Shown here piece by piece: positions 38,365 to 47,764 of a stretch of DNA of 62,311 nt. The notes below the pieces were generated by a model. That model was not told the origin of the DNA, did no database searches, and saw nothing but the letters and a program-made list of their open reading frames with translations. The first letter of the stretch is position 1; the number at the start of each line of letters is the position of its first letter. The stretch is from JBMOLL01 sp049325415 (GTDB lineage Bacteria > Bacteroidota > Bacteroidia > Bacteroidales > GCA-2748055). The position numbers were made by a program, and so were the translations under genes. The DNA is taken from contig JBMOLL010000079.1 in NCBI GenBank assembly GCA_049325415.1, positions 1-62,311 on the forward strand, written 5' to 3'.

Positions 38365-41262
38365 ATGCCGGAAAGAAACCTGTTCAAGAGAATGTCAGGG
38401 ATCAGGATCATACTTGGAATCCTGATTCTTTCACCTTTCATACCGGTAAACGGGATCAATATCAACAAACTTGCCGTACCGTTCATTACCAATTACAACG
38501 GAAGCGACTATCATGCCAATACCCAGAACTGGTCTGTAGCGCAGGACGGCAACAATATCATGTGGTTCGGGAATACAGCCAGCCTAATCTGGTACGACGG
38601 CAACGAATGGGGAAAACTGTTCATTCCCAACAACAGTGTGGTCAGAAGTGTGGCCGTTCTTTCGGATAACACCATCCTCGCCGGTGCCTTCGGCGAATTC
38701 GGAAGTGTGGAACAGGACAGTTTCGGAAACTATACCTACAATTCATGGGTGGATAAGATTCCTCCGGTTTACAGGGATTTTGCCGACGTCTGGCGAATTC
38801 TCGAACTGAACAGCGATGTTTTCATCCAGACCCCCGAACGGGTTTTTATCTTCTCCGACGGAAAATTCATCAAAACCCTGGAACCTGAAGATGCATTTCT
38901 GTTCTGTTTTGTACACCGGGGACATTTTTATATCGGAGACCGGAGTGCCGGACTGAAACGACTTGTAAACGGTGAATTACAGCTTGCCGAAGACGGGGCA
39001 TTTTTCTCCGGAAAGGAGATCTGGTTCGTTGGTCAGAGCAACAGCCAGTTGCTGATAGGTACCCAGAAAAACGGCCTCTTTATCCTCGATAAAGGAAAAT
39101 GGAAGCCCTGGAATACGCCTGTGAGTGCCTACCTGGAAAAGAACTCGCTCTACAGTGGCATCCAGAAAATCAACGGCAGCTTCATCTTTGGCACCATCCG
39201 GAACGGGATCGTCTTTGCCGATGAAAACGGACAGATCACCCAGGTCATTAACCGCGACAAAGGTCTTCAGAATAATACGGTGCTCAGCATGACCCTTGAC
39301 CGCGAGGATAACCTCTGGCTCGGACTGGATATCGGGATCAGTCACCTCAGGATCAACTCCCCATTCTACCATCTGGCCAGGAACCGCGGCCTGGGTACCG
39401 GATATTCTTCCATTGTTTTTCGCGACAGGTTGTATCTGGGTACAAACCAGGGGGTGTTTACCTATTCCGAACAACAGGACGATTTTGTCATCCTTAAAAA
39501 TTCGGAAGGACAGGTCTGGAGTTTCTTCAGCACGGGCGACGACCTGCTATGTGCCCACCACAACGGTTTATTCAGGGTGAGGGAAAACCAGCTGGAGCAG
39601 CTTCTTGATGTTCAGGGTTGCTGGAAGGTCATGCCGGTACCCGACCGGCCGGGATATTTTATTGTAGGCACCTATACCGGTCTGTGGATCCTGAAAAAGA
39701 CCGCAGCAGGTTATGAAACCTACAAGATCCGGGGCTTCGAGGAATCCTGTCGTGTCATGGAATTTGACGACAATAACGACATCTGGATGAGTCACGGCTA
39801 TAAAGGTGTTTATAAAATCGTGCTGAACAGGGAACTTACAGCCGTCTCTTCGGTACTGTTCTTCGGCTCGGGACAGGGTTTGCCCGCGGATATCAATAAC
39901 GAGCTCTTTAAAGCCGATACCAAGATCATCATTGCCACTGCCGGCGGATTTTATCATTATAACGACGTGACCGGAAAAATGGAACCCTATCCTTCATGGA
40001 ACAGGGTACTCAGTTTCCCGCAACCAGTATCCAAGGTGATTGAAGATCCCTGGGGCCGGATCAATTTCTTCTGCGACGGAGTTCTCTCTTCGGCCGTCAT
40101 TATGAATGATTCACTGCTGTTTTACGACAACAAGACCTTTCTTCCCATCCGTAATAACTTCATACCCGCTTTCGAGAACATCACCTTCCTCTCCAAAAAC
40201 ATGGCCCTGATCGGTACCGAAGATGGCTTTGTTCTGTACCAGAGAGACAACCTCCTGTCGAGAGGGATCCAGTTACCCCTGAATATACGGGAAGTTTCCT
40301 GCGGTACCGAAGTTACCGGCAACCCCATGACCGATCCGGTGGAATTCATGAACAGCCAGGTGGAGATCCCCTACCGGACCAACAACCTTGTCGTGGAGTT
40401 TTCGACACCCTATTTTCTCTCCCCGGAAAATCTCTCCTGCCAGTACAGGCTGAACGGACAGTTATTCCATCTTCCGCAGGGACAGAGGAAAATCTTTCTT
40501 TCCAATCTTCGGGAAAACAATTACGAGCTCATAATTGAGGTTAGCGATATCACGGATTTTAACTTCCCGAGCTCCGTAAGTTTTCGCTTTTCAGTGGCAC
40601 CGCCATTTTACCGCACCTGGTATGCCTATGTCACCTATATCGTTGTTCTGACACTGATCGTAATCACAACAGTGATTGTGTCGAGGAAAAACATCGAAAG
40701 GATCAAACGGAAGGAAAAGATCCTTCAGCAGCGCAAAATGATTCAGCACCAGATCGCCATTAAACAACAGGCAGAAAGGGCCGAAAAAGAAGTGGTCAGG
40801 CTCCGGAACGAGAAACTCCGGAACGAGATGAAGCATAAAAACAAGGAACTTGCCAACGCCACCTATCATATCATTCAGCAGAATAAGCTGCTGAACAGCC
40901 TCAAACAGGAACTCTCCCGGCTCAGCAGCCAGGCCACCAGTGAAATGGTTAAATCGGAACTTAAAAGGATCTCCCGTCAGATTGATAAGGACATTAAAAA
41001 GGAGAAAAACTGGGAAGTGTTCGATCGCTATTTCGATGAGGTTCACCAGGAATTCCTCGGTCGCCTGAGGGACCTCCATCCGGAATTAACTCCAAATGAA
41101 CTCAGGCTAAGTGCTTATCTGAGAATGAATATTTCCACCAAGGAAATTGCACCTCTCATGAATATCTCTGTCAGAGGAGTAGAGATAAGCCGCTACCGCC
41201 TGAGAAAAAAACTTCAGCTCGACCGGGATGTCAATCTGATTGACTACATCATGCAGGTTTAA
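38365..41262 (+). CDS. SusR-like membrane-tethered regulator (propeller sensor, Y_Y_Y, LuxR-type HTH)
   Basis: A 965-residue one-component regulator. After a signal/anchor helix (residues about 15-32), a periplasmic two-component-propeller sensor runs to about residue 660 (repeats such as ISHLRI, GLWILK), then a Y_Y_Y domain (about 690-755). One membrane helix follows (YVTYIVVLTLIVITTVIV), then a coiled coil (about 785-870) and a C-terminal LuxR-like helix-turn-helix (LTPNELRLSAYLRMNISTKE to the end). There is no kinase domain, so a periplasmic ligand must act directly on the DNA-binding domain. Its place before susC marks it as the locus activator. Confidence 0.88.
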   Translation: MPERNLFKRMSGIRIILGILILSPFIPVNGININKLAVPFITNYNGSDYHANTQNWSVAQDGNNIMWFGNTASLIWYDGNEWGKLFIPNNSVVRSVAVLSDNTILAGAFGEFGSVEQDSFGNYTYNSWVDKIPPVYRDFADVWRILELNSDVFIQTPERVFIFSDGKFIKTLEPEDAFLFCFVHRGHFYIGDRSAGLKRLVNGELQLAEDGAFFSGKEIWFVGQSNSQLLIGTQKNGLFILDKGKWKPWNTPVSAYLEKNSLYSGIQKINGSFIFGTIRNGIVFADENGQITQVINRDKGLQNNTVLSMTLDREDNLWLGLDIGISHLRINSPFYHLARNRGLGTGYSSIVFRDRLYLGTNQGVFTYSEQQDDFVILKNSEGQVWSFFSTGDDLLCAHHNGLFRVRENQLEQLLDVQGCWKVMPVPDRPGYFIVGTYTGLWILKKTAAGYETYKIRGFEESCRVMEFDDNNDIWMSHGYKGVYKIVLNRELTAVSSVLFFGSGQGLPADINNELFKADTKIIIATAGGFYHYNDVTGKMEPYPSWNRVLSFPQPVSKVIEDPWGRINFFCDGVLSSAVIMNDSLLFYDNKTFLPIRNNFIPAFENITFLSKNMALIGTEDGFVLYQRDNLLSRGIQLPLNIREVSCGTEVTGNPMTDPVEFMNSQVEIPYRTNNLVVEFSTPYFLSPENLSCQYRLNGQLFHLPQGQRKIFLSNLRENNYELIIEVSDITDFNFPSSVSFRFSVAPPFYRTWYAYVTYIVVLTLIVITTVIVSRKNIERIKRKEKILQQRKMIQHQIAIKQQAERAEKEVVRLRNEKLRNEMKHKNKELANATYHIIQQNKLLNSLKQELSRLSSQATSEMVKSELKRISRQIDKDIKKEKNWEVFDRYFDEVHQEFLGRLRDLHPELTPNELRLSAYLRMNISTKEIAPLMNISVRGVEISRYRLRKKLQLDRDVNLIDYIMQV

Positions 41263-41311
41263 GCCGCCCAGCGGGGTGAAGCAGGCGGATGTATAGCTTG
41301 ATTGAACCCTT

Positions 41312-41325
41312 TATTCAATTGAATA
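41312..41325. promoter_or_regulatory. Perfect 14-bp palindrome upstream of susC
   Basis: TATTCAATTGAATA lies about 160 bases before the susC ATG and 50 bases after the regulator stop. As a two-fold symmetric site in the regulator-target interval it is a candidate operator. A TACGTTTG element (41436-41443) nearer susC is a candidate -7 box, though its upstream element is not clear. Confidence 0.35.
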
Positions 41326-41485
41326 TCTTATTTTTAACACCGAATTTGTTGTATTAATGATGTAGTTGAGTCCGCCGCCTGTTGTAATGTTGATGAGGGT
41401 TAAATATGGGCAGTCATAGTTCAATGGAATAAATTTACGTTTGTATTGTTTTTTCTAAACATAAAGCCAACTAAAACTATTTCGC

Positions 41486-44400
41486 ATGAGGAACTTAATT
41501 ACCCTTGTATTACTGCTATTTTCGGGTATGCTCCTTGGCCAGCAGGTAAAGGTCACCGGAGTTATCAAATCATCTGAGGAACAGATGCCTTTACCCGGTG
41601 CAACCGTTGTAATCAAAGGAACTGCACAGGGTGTGATCTCAAACGCAGATGGAACCTACTCCATTTCTGCCGGACCCGAAGATGTACTGGTTTACTCTTT
41701 CGTGGGTTATGCCAGTCAGGAAATCACCGTAGGAAATCAGACCATCATCGATGTAACCCTTGCGCCCTCCGCCCAGGAAATGGACGAGGTAATCGTCGTG
41801 GGTTACGGTGTTGAGAAGAAGAGCCTGGTAACCGGTGCCATTGCCAAGGTGAACCAGGAGGACATTGAAAAATCAAATTCCCTGAGGATTGAACAGGCCA
41901 TCCAGGGTAAAACAGCCGGTGTATCCATCACACAGGTGTCAGGCCAGCCGGGATCCGGATTCACCATCCGTGTGCGCGGTACCGGTTCAAACGGGAACTC
42001 CGAGCCGATCTTTATCGTAGATGGTATGCGGATGGGTGGTATTGAAAGCATCAGCACCAGCGACATCGAGTCGGTCGAAGTCCTCAAGGACGCTTCTTCC
42101 GCAGCGATCTACGGAGCGGAAGGTGCCAACGGTGTGGTACTTATCACTACCAAATCCGGTAAAGCCACTGAACCCAAGCTTACCTATAAGTACTACTTCG
42201 GGATCCAGGAACTCTCCAACTCAAAATTCGACGTCATGAGTGCCGACCAGTACCTGGATTACCGCTGGAGAGCACTGCTGGCTGAAGGAAGGGACTCCGC
42301 TTATATCGGCGCAAGGCTTCCTCTTGCCGGAACGCAGGACTACAGCACCAACTGGCTTGATGAAGTACTTGATCCCGCCCCGATGTCGGAACACTATCTC
42401 TCATACAGCGGTGGCAGCGATAAAGCATCCTACAATGCAAGTATCTCCTATCTCAACCAGGACGGTATTGCCGGCGGATCGATCGTTAATTTCAACCGTC
42501 TGACCGCCAGGCTGAGTGCCGATTACAATCTCAAGAAATGGATCACCACGGGATATAAGATCAACTACTCCCACTCCTCTAAATCATCGGCCCCGGAGAA
42601 CTCTACCTTCAACAGCCTGATGAACATGGCGATCCTGCTGGATCCCCTTACCCCGGTAACCGTACCCTACGACAGCATGTACTATATCGGTGCCGACTTC
42701 AGGCCCCTGCTCGTCAACGACGGAGCCGGCAATTATTACGGTGTGTCAAAGATCCTCTCCGGAGAGATCTACAACCCGCTGGCACTGCTTCAGACCATAC
42801 ATGCCTACTCATATACCGATAAAGCCTTCGGTAACGTCTATGCAACCATCAAACCCCTGAAAGGACTTTCCTTCACCACCAAGGCCGATTTCGACATGGC
42901 CTATGTGAACTGGAATGGATGGAGCCAGAAACGCTACCTGAACTCGGAGGTCTTTTCACAGACCAACGGCGCGTACAGAGGCTATTCGAGGTACATGACC
43001 TGGCAGTGGGGTAACTTCATCAATTACGACCTCACTTCAGGTGACCATAGCCTGAGGTTCCTGGCCGGTATGGAAGCCAATGACTATAAATATGTAGGAT
43101 TGAATGCTTCTGCATCCAACATGATCAAGGAAAGTGACGCTTTCGCCTATATCAGCACCATGCCTGATTCCACGCAGCTTGCCGGTGACGGCTTCTCCGA
43201 AATCCGCAGGGTCTCATACATCGGAAGGATTTCCTACAATTACAAAGAGAAATACCTGATCACCACCAACTTCAGGTCGGACCGCTCAACCCTCTTCAGC
43301 TCCGATTACCGCGTGGGTAATTTCCCGTCGGTGTCGGTGGGCTGGGTGATCTCCAAAGAGGATTTCTGGAACGTGAGCCCCATCTCCTTCCTGAAACTGC
43401 GTGCCAGCTGGGGTCAGAACGGTTCCACCTCGAACCTTTCCTCCTTTGGTTATCTTTCTCTTATCACCGGAGTTTACCAGTATCCGAACTCCCAGGAACA
43501 ACTCGAAAGGGCCTCAGAACCGAGGGCTATTGCCAACCCGGCACTGCACTGGGAGGTCAGCGACCAGACAGATATTGGTCTTGATATCGGTATGATGAAT
43601 AACCGCTTGTTCTTCACAGTTGACTTCTATAACAAGCTTACAAAGGACCTTATTACCCAGAGTACCTTCCCGTCGCTTTACGGTAACTACAACAGCAGCA
43701 TCAATGCCGGTAATATTATGAACCGCGGGGTTGAAATGGAACTGAGCTATAAAAACAGTATCGGCGATTTCCATTACAATATCGACCTGAATGCTGCCTA
43801 TAACTACAATGAGGTTACCAATACCGGCGACCAGGAAAAACTCTACGGCGCCAAGGTACATACCGACGATGATAACCTCACCTTCTTCGAAGCCGGTTAT
43901 CCCGCCTGGTATTTTAAAGCCTATAAAACCGACGGGATCTTCCAGACCCAGGAAGAAATTGATAATTACGTTGGTATGAGCGGCAAGAAAATCCAGCCCT
44001 CGGCCATCCCCGGTGATGTTAAGTTTGTGGATGTGAACCAGGACGGAAAGATCTCCCTGCTCGACAGGGTGATGGTAGGCGATCCCTATCCCGACTGGGT
44101 GATCGGTGCCAACATCTACCTTGAATACAAAGGTTTTGACCTCACCATGTTCCTCCAGGGTGCCACCGGGCTCTCTGTGGTTAACGCACTCAACCGTTCC
44201 GACAAACTCGGGATGAACAAACCTGCCTATTACTATGATATGGCCTGGGACGGTGAAGGTTCGACCAACGAATGGTTCAGACCTTCCGAAGTGGACCGCA
44301 ACGGAAACTTTAAGATGAGCGACCTTCTGGTTGAAGATGCCGATTACCTGAGGATCAAAACCCTCCAGATCGGTTACAACTTCCCAGCCTTCCGGATCAT

Positions 44401-44584
44401 CAACGATTTCAACATCCAGGATGCAAGGATCTACATTTCTTCAACGAACCTGCTTACCTGGACCAAGTATAAGGGAATTGATCCGGAGATCGGTGCTGTT
44501 GGCGGAGCCAGCGGGATCGGGATCGACTATGGCTTCTATCCCTCAGCCAGAACATATCAGATTGGTGTTCAGTTAAGTTTCTAG
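41486..44584 (+). CDS. SusC/RagA family TonB-dependent outer membrane transporter
   Basis: A 1,032-residue SusC-type transporter. The signal peptide is followed by a carboxypeptidase-regulatory-like domain (residues about 22-100, VTGVIKSSEEQMPLPGATVV), the TonB-box region and a plug domain (DEVIVVGYGVEKKSLVTGAI, VRGTGSNGNSEPIFIVDGMR, VEVLKDASSAAIYG), then a 22-strand barrel ending TYQIGVQLSF. It imports oligosaccharides with TonB energy, with SusD as its lid. The neighbouring laminarinases suggest beta-1,3-glucan oligosaccharides as cargo. Confidence 0.97.
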   Translation: MRNLITLVLLLFSGMLLGQQVKVTGVIKSSEEQMPLPGATVVIKGTAQGVISNADGTYSISAGPEDVLVYSFVGYASQEITVGNQTIIDVTLAPSAQEMDEVIVVGYGVEKKSLVTGAIAKVNQEDIEKSNSLRIEQAIQGKTAGVSITQVSGQPGSGFTIRVRGTGSNGNSEPIFIVDGMRMGGIESISTSDIESVEVLKDASSAAIYGAEGANGVVLITTKSGKATEPKLTYKYYFGIQELSNSKFDVMSADQYLDYRWRALLAEGRDSAYIGARLPLAGTQDYSTNWLDEVLDPAPMSEHYLSYSGGSDKASYNASISYLNQDGIAGGSIVNFNRLTARLSADYNLKKWITTGYKINYSHSSKSSAPENSTFNSLMNMAILLDPLTPVTVPYDSMYYIGADFRPLLVNDGAGNYYGVSKILSGEIYNPLALLQTIHAYSYTDKAFGNVYATIKPLKGLSFTTKADFDMAYVNWNGWSQKRYLNSEVFSQTNGAYRGYSRYMTWQWGNFINYDLTSGDHSLRFLAGMEANDYKYVGLNASASNMIKESDAFAYISTMPDSTQLAGDGFSEIRRVSYIGRISYNYKEKYLITTNFRSDRSTLFSSDYRVGNFPSVSVGWVISKEDFWNVSPISFLKLRASWGQNGSTSNLSSFGYLSLITGVYQYPNSQEQLERASEPRAIANPALHWEVSDQTDIGLDIGMMNNRLFFTVDFYNKLTKDLITQSTFPSLYGNYNSSINAGNIMNRGVEMELSYKNSIGDFHYNIDLNAAYNYNEVTNTGDQEKLYGAKVHTDDDNLTFFEAGYPAWYFKAYKTDGIFQTQEEIDNYVGMSGKKIQPSAIPGDVKFVDVNQDGKISLLDRVMVGDPYPDWVIGANIYLEYKGFDLTMFLQGATGLSVVNALNRSDKLGMNKPAYYYDMAWDGEGSTNEWFRPSEVDRNGNFKMSDLLVEDADYLRIKTLQIGYNFPAFRIINDFNIQDARIYISSTNLLTWTKYKGIDPEIGAVGGASGIGIDYGFYPSARTYQIGVQLSF

Positions 44585-44611
44585 TAATCAAACGAAAAAC
44601 AAGTGAAAGTT

Positions 44612-46192
44612 ATGAAAGCTAACAAATTGATATTCATTGCCACTCTGACTGTTCTTTCGGCCTGCTCCAAGGATTTCCTTGAGCTGGATCCGCAGGGTAT
44701 GCAATTTGAAGATAACTTCTATGCCAATAAGACCGAGATCTATGAAGGTCTGCTGGCAGCCTACGACCTTACCACCCAGAAATTCACCGGAGCCTACACC
44801 TATCACAGCTCCTACATGATGAGGAATATTGCCTCGGATGACGCCAACTGCGGTGGTGGCAACGCTCTGGATATGATCGACTGGCAGGCCATGGACGAAT
44901 TTTCTGCCACTTCTACCAACACAGCCCTTATGGCCCACTGGTGGAGAAGCTACTTCGGGATTTACCGGTGTAACCAGATCATTGTAAGGGTTGATCCGCA
45001 CGATTTCTCACTGTATGAAGTGCCGACCGACTCCATCATTATCAAGAAATACATTGCCGAAGCAAAATTCCTGCGCGCCTACTTCAATTATGAACTGGTG
45101 ACCTTCTTTGGCGGTGTACCGATCGTGAAGGAATTCGTGACCGCTGCCGATCCCTATCCGACGAAATCCACTGCAGAAGAAGTATGGGCCTTTATTGAGC
45201 AGGATCTCGAAGAAGCCATTCCCGATCTTCCGAGAAAATCGGAACAGGGTCCGGCTGAACTCGCCCATGCATCGAAAGGTGCTGCACAGGCCCTCCTGGG
45301 AAAAGCCTACCTCTTCCAGAAGAAATACGATGAAGCAGCCATTGTACTTGAAGATCTGATCGGAACAGGAGATTATATGCTCGATCCGGAAGGATATGCC
45401 CACATCTTCTCCGCTGCCGGCGAATTCGGCCCGGAGTCGATCTATGAGCTTTCTTACACCAACACTGGACCTGCCGACTGGACAGCCAACAACACCCGTG
45501 CCTACGACGGCAACGTCGATGTTCAGATGATGGGTGTGCGTGAGCTTTCAGGTGCTTCGGAATATAATCCCGGATGGGGCTTCAACAAAGCGGAACCCAG
45601 CCTCGTCAACGCCTTCCTGGATGAAGGTGACATGATCAGGATGAATGTTTCCATCTATTCCACCGATACCCTTAAGGCACATGAACCGGCCGTAACATGG
45701 AACTCCGATTACAAGTATACCGGCTGGTACTGCAACAAGTATGCCCCGAAAAAGGACCGTGAAACCGACGGAGTTGGTGCCAAGGAGCTGGACTACAATG
45801 TAAATGAAATCGTATTCCGCTATGCCGATGTTCTCCTGATGGCTGCTGAAGCCCACATGTTCAAATCCACACCGAATGAAGGCCTGACGCATGGCTATAT
45901 CAACGAGATCCGCAATCGCGTCGGACTTGGCGATATCGATGCCGGACTTAGCGGAAATGACCTTTTCCTTGCCCTGGTAAAAGAACGCAGGCTTGAACTG
46001 GCCATGGAAGGACAGCGTTACCTTGATCTGATCCGCTGGGGATTGGCCCCGACTGTTCTGGTTGACCAGCCTCAGGCCGAGTCGAACAACTACGGATCGT
46101 TTGTCGACGGTGTTAATGAATACTTCCCGATCCCGCACCAGGAAATCGACCGCTCCAACGGCGCACTCGAGCAGAACCCTGCCTATCTCTGA
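44612..46192 (+). CDS. SusD/RagB family nutrient-binding outer membrane lipoprotein
   Basis: A 526-residue SusD-like lipoprotein (lipobox TVLSAC, then SKDFLELDPQG). The TPR-rich body includes the KYIAEAKFLRAYFNYELVTF helix and the C-terminal SusD signature NEIRNRVGLGD with LVKERRLELAMEGQRYLDLIRW. It caps the SusC barrel and captures glycan. ATG 44612 is preferred over a GTG nine bases upstream, which also preserves the lipoprotein signal. It begins 27 bases after susC, and a strong terminator follows. Confidence 0.97.
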   Translation: MKANKLIFIATLTVLSACSKDFLELDPQGMQFEDNFYANKTEIYEGLLAAYDLTTQKFTGAYTYHSSYMMRNIASDDANCGGGNALDMIDWQAMDEFSATSTNTALMAHWWRSYFGIYRCNQIIVRVDPHDFSLYEVPTDSIIIKKYIAEAKFLRAYFNYELVTFFGGVPIVKEFVTAADPYPTKSTAEEVWAFIEQDLEEAIPDLPRKSEQGPAELAHASKGAAQALLGKAYLFQKKYDEAAIVLEDLIGTGDYMLDPEGYAHIFSAAGEFGPESIYELSYTNTGPADWTANNTRAYDGNVDVQMMGVRELSGASEYNPGWGFNKAEPSLVNAFLDEGDMIRMNVSIYSTDTLKAHEPAVTWNSDYKYTGWYCNKYAPKKDRETDGVGAKELDYNVNEIVFRYADVLLMAAEAHMFKSTPNEGLTHGYINEIRNRVGLGDIDAGLSGNDLFLALVKERRLELAMEGQRYLDLIRWGLAPTVLVDQPQAESNNYGSFVDGVNEYFPIPHQEIDRSNGALEQNPAYL

Positions 46193-46220
46193 GATCTGAA
46201 AGGATAAGTTTCTCATAAGC

Positions 46221-46260
46221 AACCGCCCGCCTTCTTAGGAAAGCGGGCGGTTTATTTTTA
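46221..46260 (+). terminator. Rho-independent terminator after susD
   Basis: A perfect 10-bp stem AACCGCCCGC/GCGGGCGGTT (46221-46230 and 46243-46252) with a 12-base loop and a T-rich tail (TTATTTTTA). It separates susCD from the downstream enzyme genes. Confidence 0.9.
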
Positions 46261-46527
46261 AGAAAATTTCATCCGGTCGTAACCCAGAGCCGAGGAGAGA
46301 TGCTTCCGTCTAACAATTTCTGTCATCATTTAAACCCCGTACATCTTGCATTTAGAAAAATGAAGACCCGGTTCATGCTCTTCCCCAGGCCCAGCGGGTT
46401 ATTCTTCCTCCGGTATCTTTCACACACCAGACTTTCACCCAGCGCCTGATCTTCATTGCTCACCCTTCTCCCTACCTGAACCTCAGAGCCCTCCTACCCA
46501 ATTTGTAATTCGACCTTTACAGTTCCC
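46261..46527. other. Intergenic region after susD
   Basis: About 270 bases between the susD terminator and heptamer array 2. I see no supported gene, promoter or RNA here. Confidence 0.5.
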
Positions 46528-46743
46528 TTCTACATTCTGCATTCTCACTCCTCACTTCTACATTCTACATTCAACATTCTGCATTTTGCTTTTTGCATTT
46601 TGCATTCTACCTTTTACATTTTGCATTCTGCATTCTACATTCTTCATTCTCACTCCCACTGCTACATTCTACATTTTTCATTCTATATTCAACATTCTGC
46701 ATTTTGCTTTTTGCATTTTGCATTCTGCATTCTACATCCTACC
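46528..46743 (-). repeat. Heptanucleotide tandem repeat array 2 (31 units)
   Basis: Thirty-one units on the minus strand from the same set as array 1 (TGTAGAA, TGCAAAA, TGCAGAA, GTGAGGA, GTGAGAA), with more variation and one 6-base unit (46654-46659). A 35-base block of five units (46570-46604) recurs exactly at 46688-46722. Three overlapping plus-strand open frames across it are artefacts of the 7-base period. It lies 3' of the minus-strand lipoprotein gene, beyond its terminator. Confidence 0.95.
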
Positions 46744-46753
46744 TTCCCCCCAA

Positions 46754-46786
46754 CAAAAAAACCCCGCCATTCGCTAACGGCAGGGT
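46754..46786 (-). terminator. Rho-independent terminator of the small lipoprotein gene
   Basis: On the minus strand ACCCTGCC pairs with GGCGGGGT (46761-46768 and 46779-46786, one G-T pair), followed by a run of seven T (46754-46760). It lies 45 bases after the stop of the 46831-47190 gene. Confidence 0.85.
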
Positions 46787-46830
46787 CAGAATGTAAAGCG
46801 TACTCTCCTTACAGACAGAATATCATCCTG

Positions 46831-47190
46831 TCAGGGAAGCAGTATGATTTTAATGGAATCGATCCTGGTTTTGATGTTATCGGAATCATAAACGTTGGTC
46901 AGAGCCAGCTTGGCATATACTGTATCTCCGGGTTCCGTAACAGATGATTTCATCTTGGCAATTTTGTGGATGTAAGGCATCTCTTTATCGGTCAGATCTA
47001 CAATTGTCTTCCCGTCGAAGAGAATGATAAAATCGGCCACTGCATCAATGGTATAGGTAACGGTATCCGTTCTGGGCAGGGTGGTTGGGTTAGCTGAAAA
47101 CTCGTTCACCACAGGATCGGGAACCTGGTGATTGTTACAGGATATCACAACAGCCAGAATAACAGGAATGAGGTAAAGCAATTTCTTCAT
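46831..47190 (-). CDS. Small lipoprotein with single Ig-like domain, unknown function
   Basis: A 119-residue protein with a clear lipoprotein signal (LIPVILAVVISC, Cys at about residue 18). The remainder predicts one beta-sandwich (VNEFSANPTTLPRTDTVTYTI to the C-terminal IDSIKIILLP), similar in outline to PKD/Ig-like modules. I do not recognise the family. It lies inside the glucan locus but on the opposite strand, with its own promoter (47235-47267) and terminator. A surface glycan-binding or spacer role is possible; equally it may be unrelated to the locus. Confidence 0.75.
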   Translation of the reverse strand: MKKLLYLIPVILAVVISCNNHQVPDPVVNEFSANPTTLPRTDTVTYTIDAVADFIILFDGKTIVDLTDKEMPYIHKIAKMKSSVTEPGDTVYAKLALTNVYDSDNIKTRIDSIKIILLP

Positions 47191-47764
47191 GGTAGTTTTA
47201 GTTTTGCTGTTTATTTAACAGATAATAGCGTAAACAAATTTATTAATCCTTTTCTACATTGGTCAATAACATATTTCATCAAAACTACTGCGCTTCCGGG
47301 AAGGTCTACATCATTATTACATCAAATATAGGATATAATTTTGAATATCTGAACTTTAATCCCAATTCCGGCCTTACATCAGGGGAGGATAAAATAATGC
47401 CGCGATTTTCGTCCTGCTGCGACCTGAACAGCTTTCGCCACCAGCCTGTGAGATGTGTTTCATCTGAACGGCCGTTATTGCTCAACCTGCGTTTAAACGG
47501 ATCCATAAAAAAACAGGTAGCACGGCAATGGAACTTCAGATCCTCCGGTTCCTTCTCCGGGCAGCTAAGAGACGTAAGATGTAGCCAATCGTCTGATTTA
47601 ATCCTTTGATAACAAAATCGTTCTCAATTTCTCCGGCATACTCTGATGTATTATTGTTGTACCGGTAAATGTATCTTGTTGCATTTCTGTTGAGTACGGC
47701 CATACCGTATTTTCCATTATAAAAGGTAATTTGCTGTACTTTTAATCAACTAAAACCGCTGCTA
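47191..47764. other. Divergent intergenic region, lipoprotein gene to GH16 gene
   Basis: A 574-base gap. Near its left end is the lipoprotein promoter. A plus-strand frame at 47259-47609 lacks a signal, a known motif or a start context and was not accepted. The 60 bases before the GH16 ATG are AT-rich with TACTTTTA (7 of 8 to the -7 consensus), but a matching upstream element is not evident. The rest may hold regulator sites; none is clear. Confidence 0.45.
47235..47267 (-). promoter_or_regulatory. Promoter of the small lipoprotein gene
   Basis: Minus strand ATTG (47264-47267), 21 bases, TAAATTTG (47235-47242): a full -7 match. The start is expected near 47228, about 38 bases before the ATG. 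Confidence 0.55.

Noticed and set aside
35075..46743. Heptamer arrays considered as CRISPR or transposon ends
   Set aside because: Units are contiguous without spacers, no cas gene or transposase is present, and no target-site duplication is visible.
46586..46947. Three overlapping plus-strand frames with 7-residue periodic peptides
   Set aside because: Same artefact over heptamer array 2; no start context or family similarity.
47259..47609. A 116-codon plus-strand frame before the first GH16 gene
   Set aside because: No signal peptide, no recognisable motif, atypical composition, and it overlaps the promoter of the opposite lipoprotein gene.
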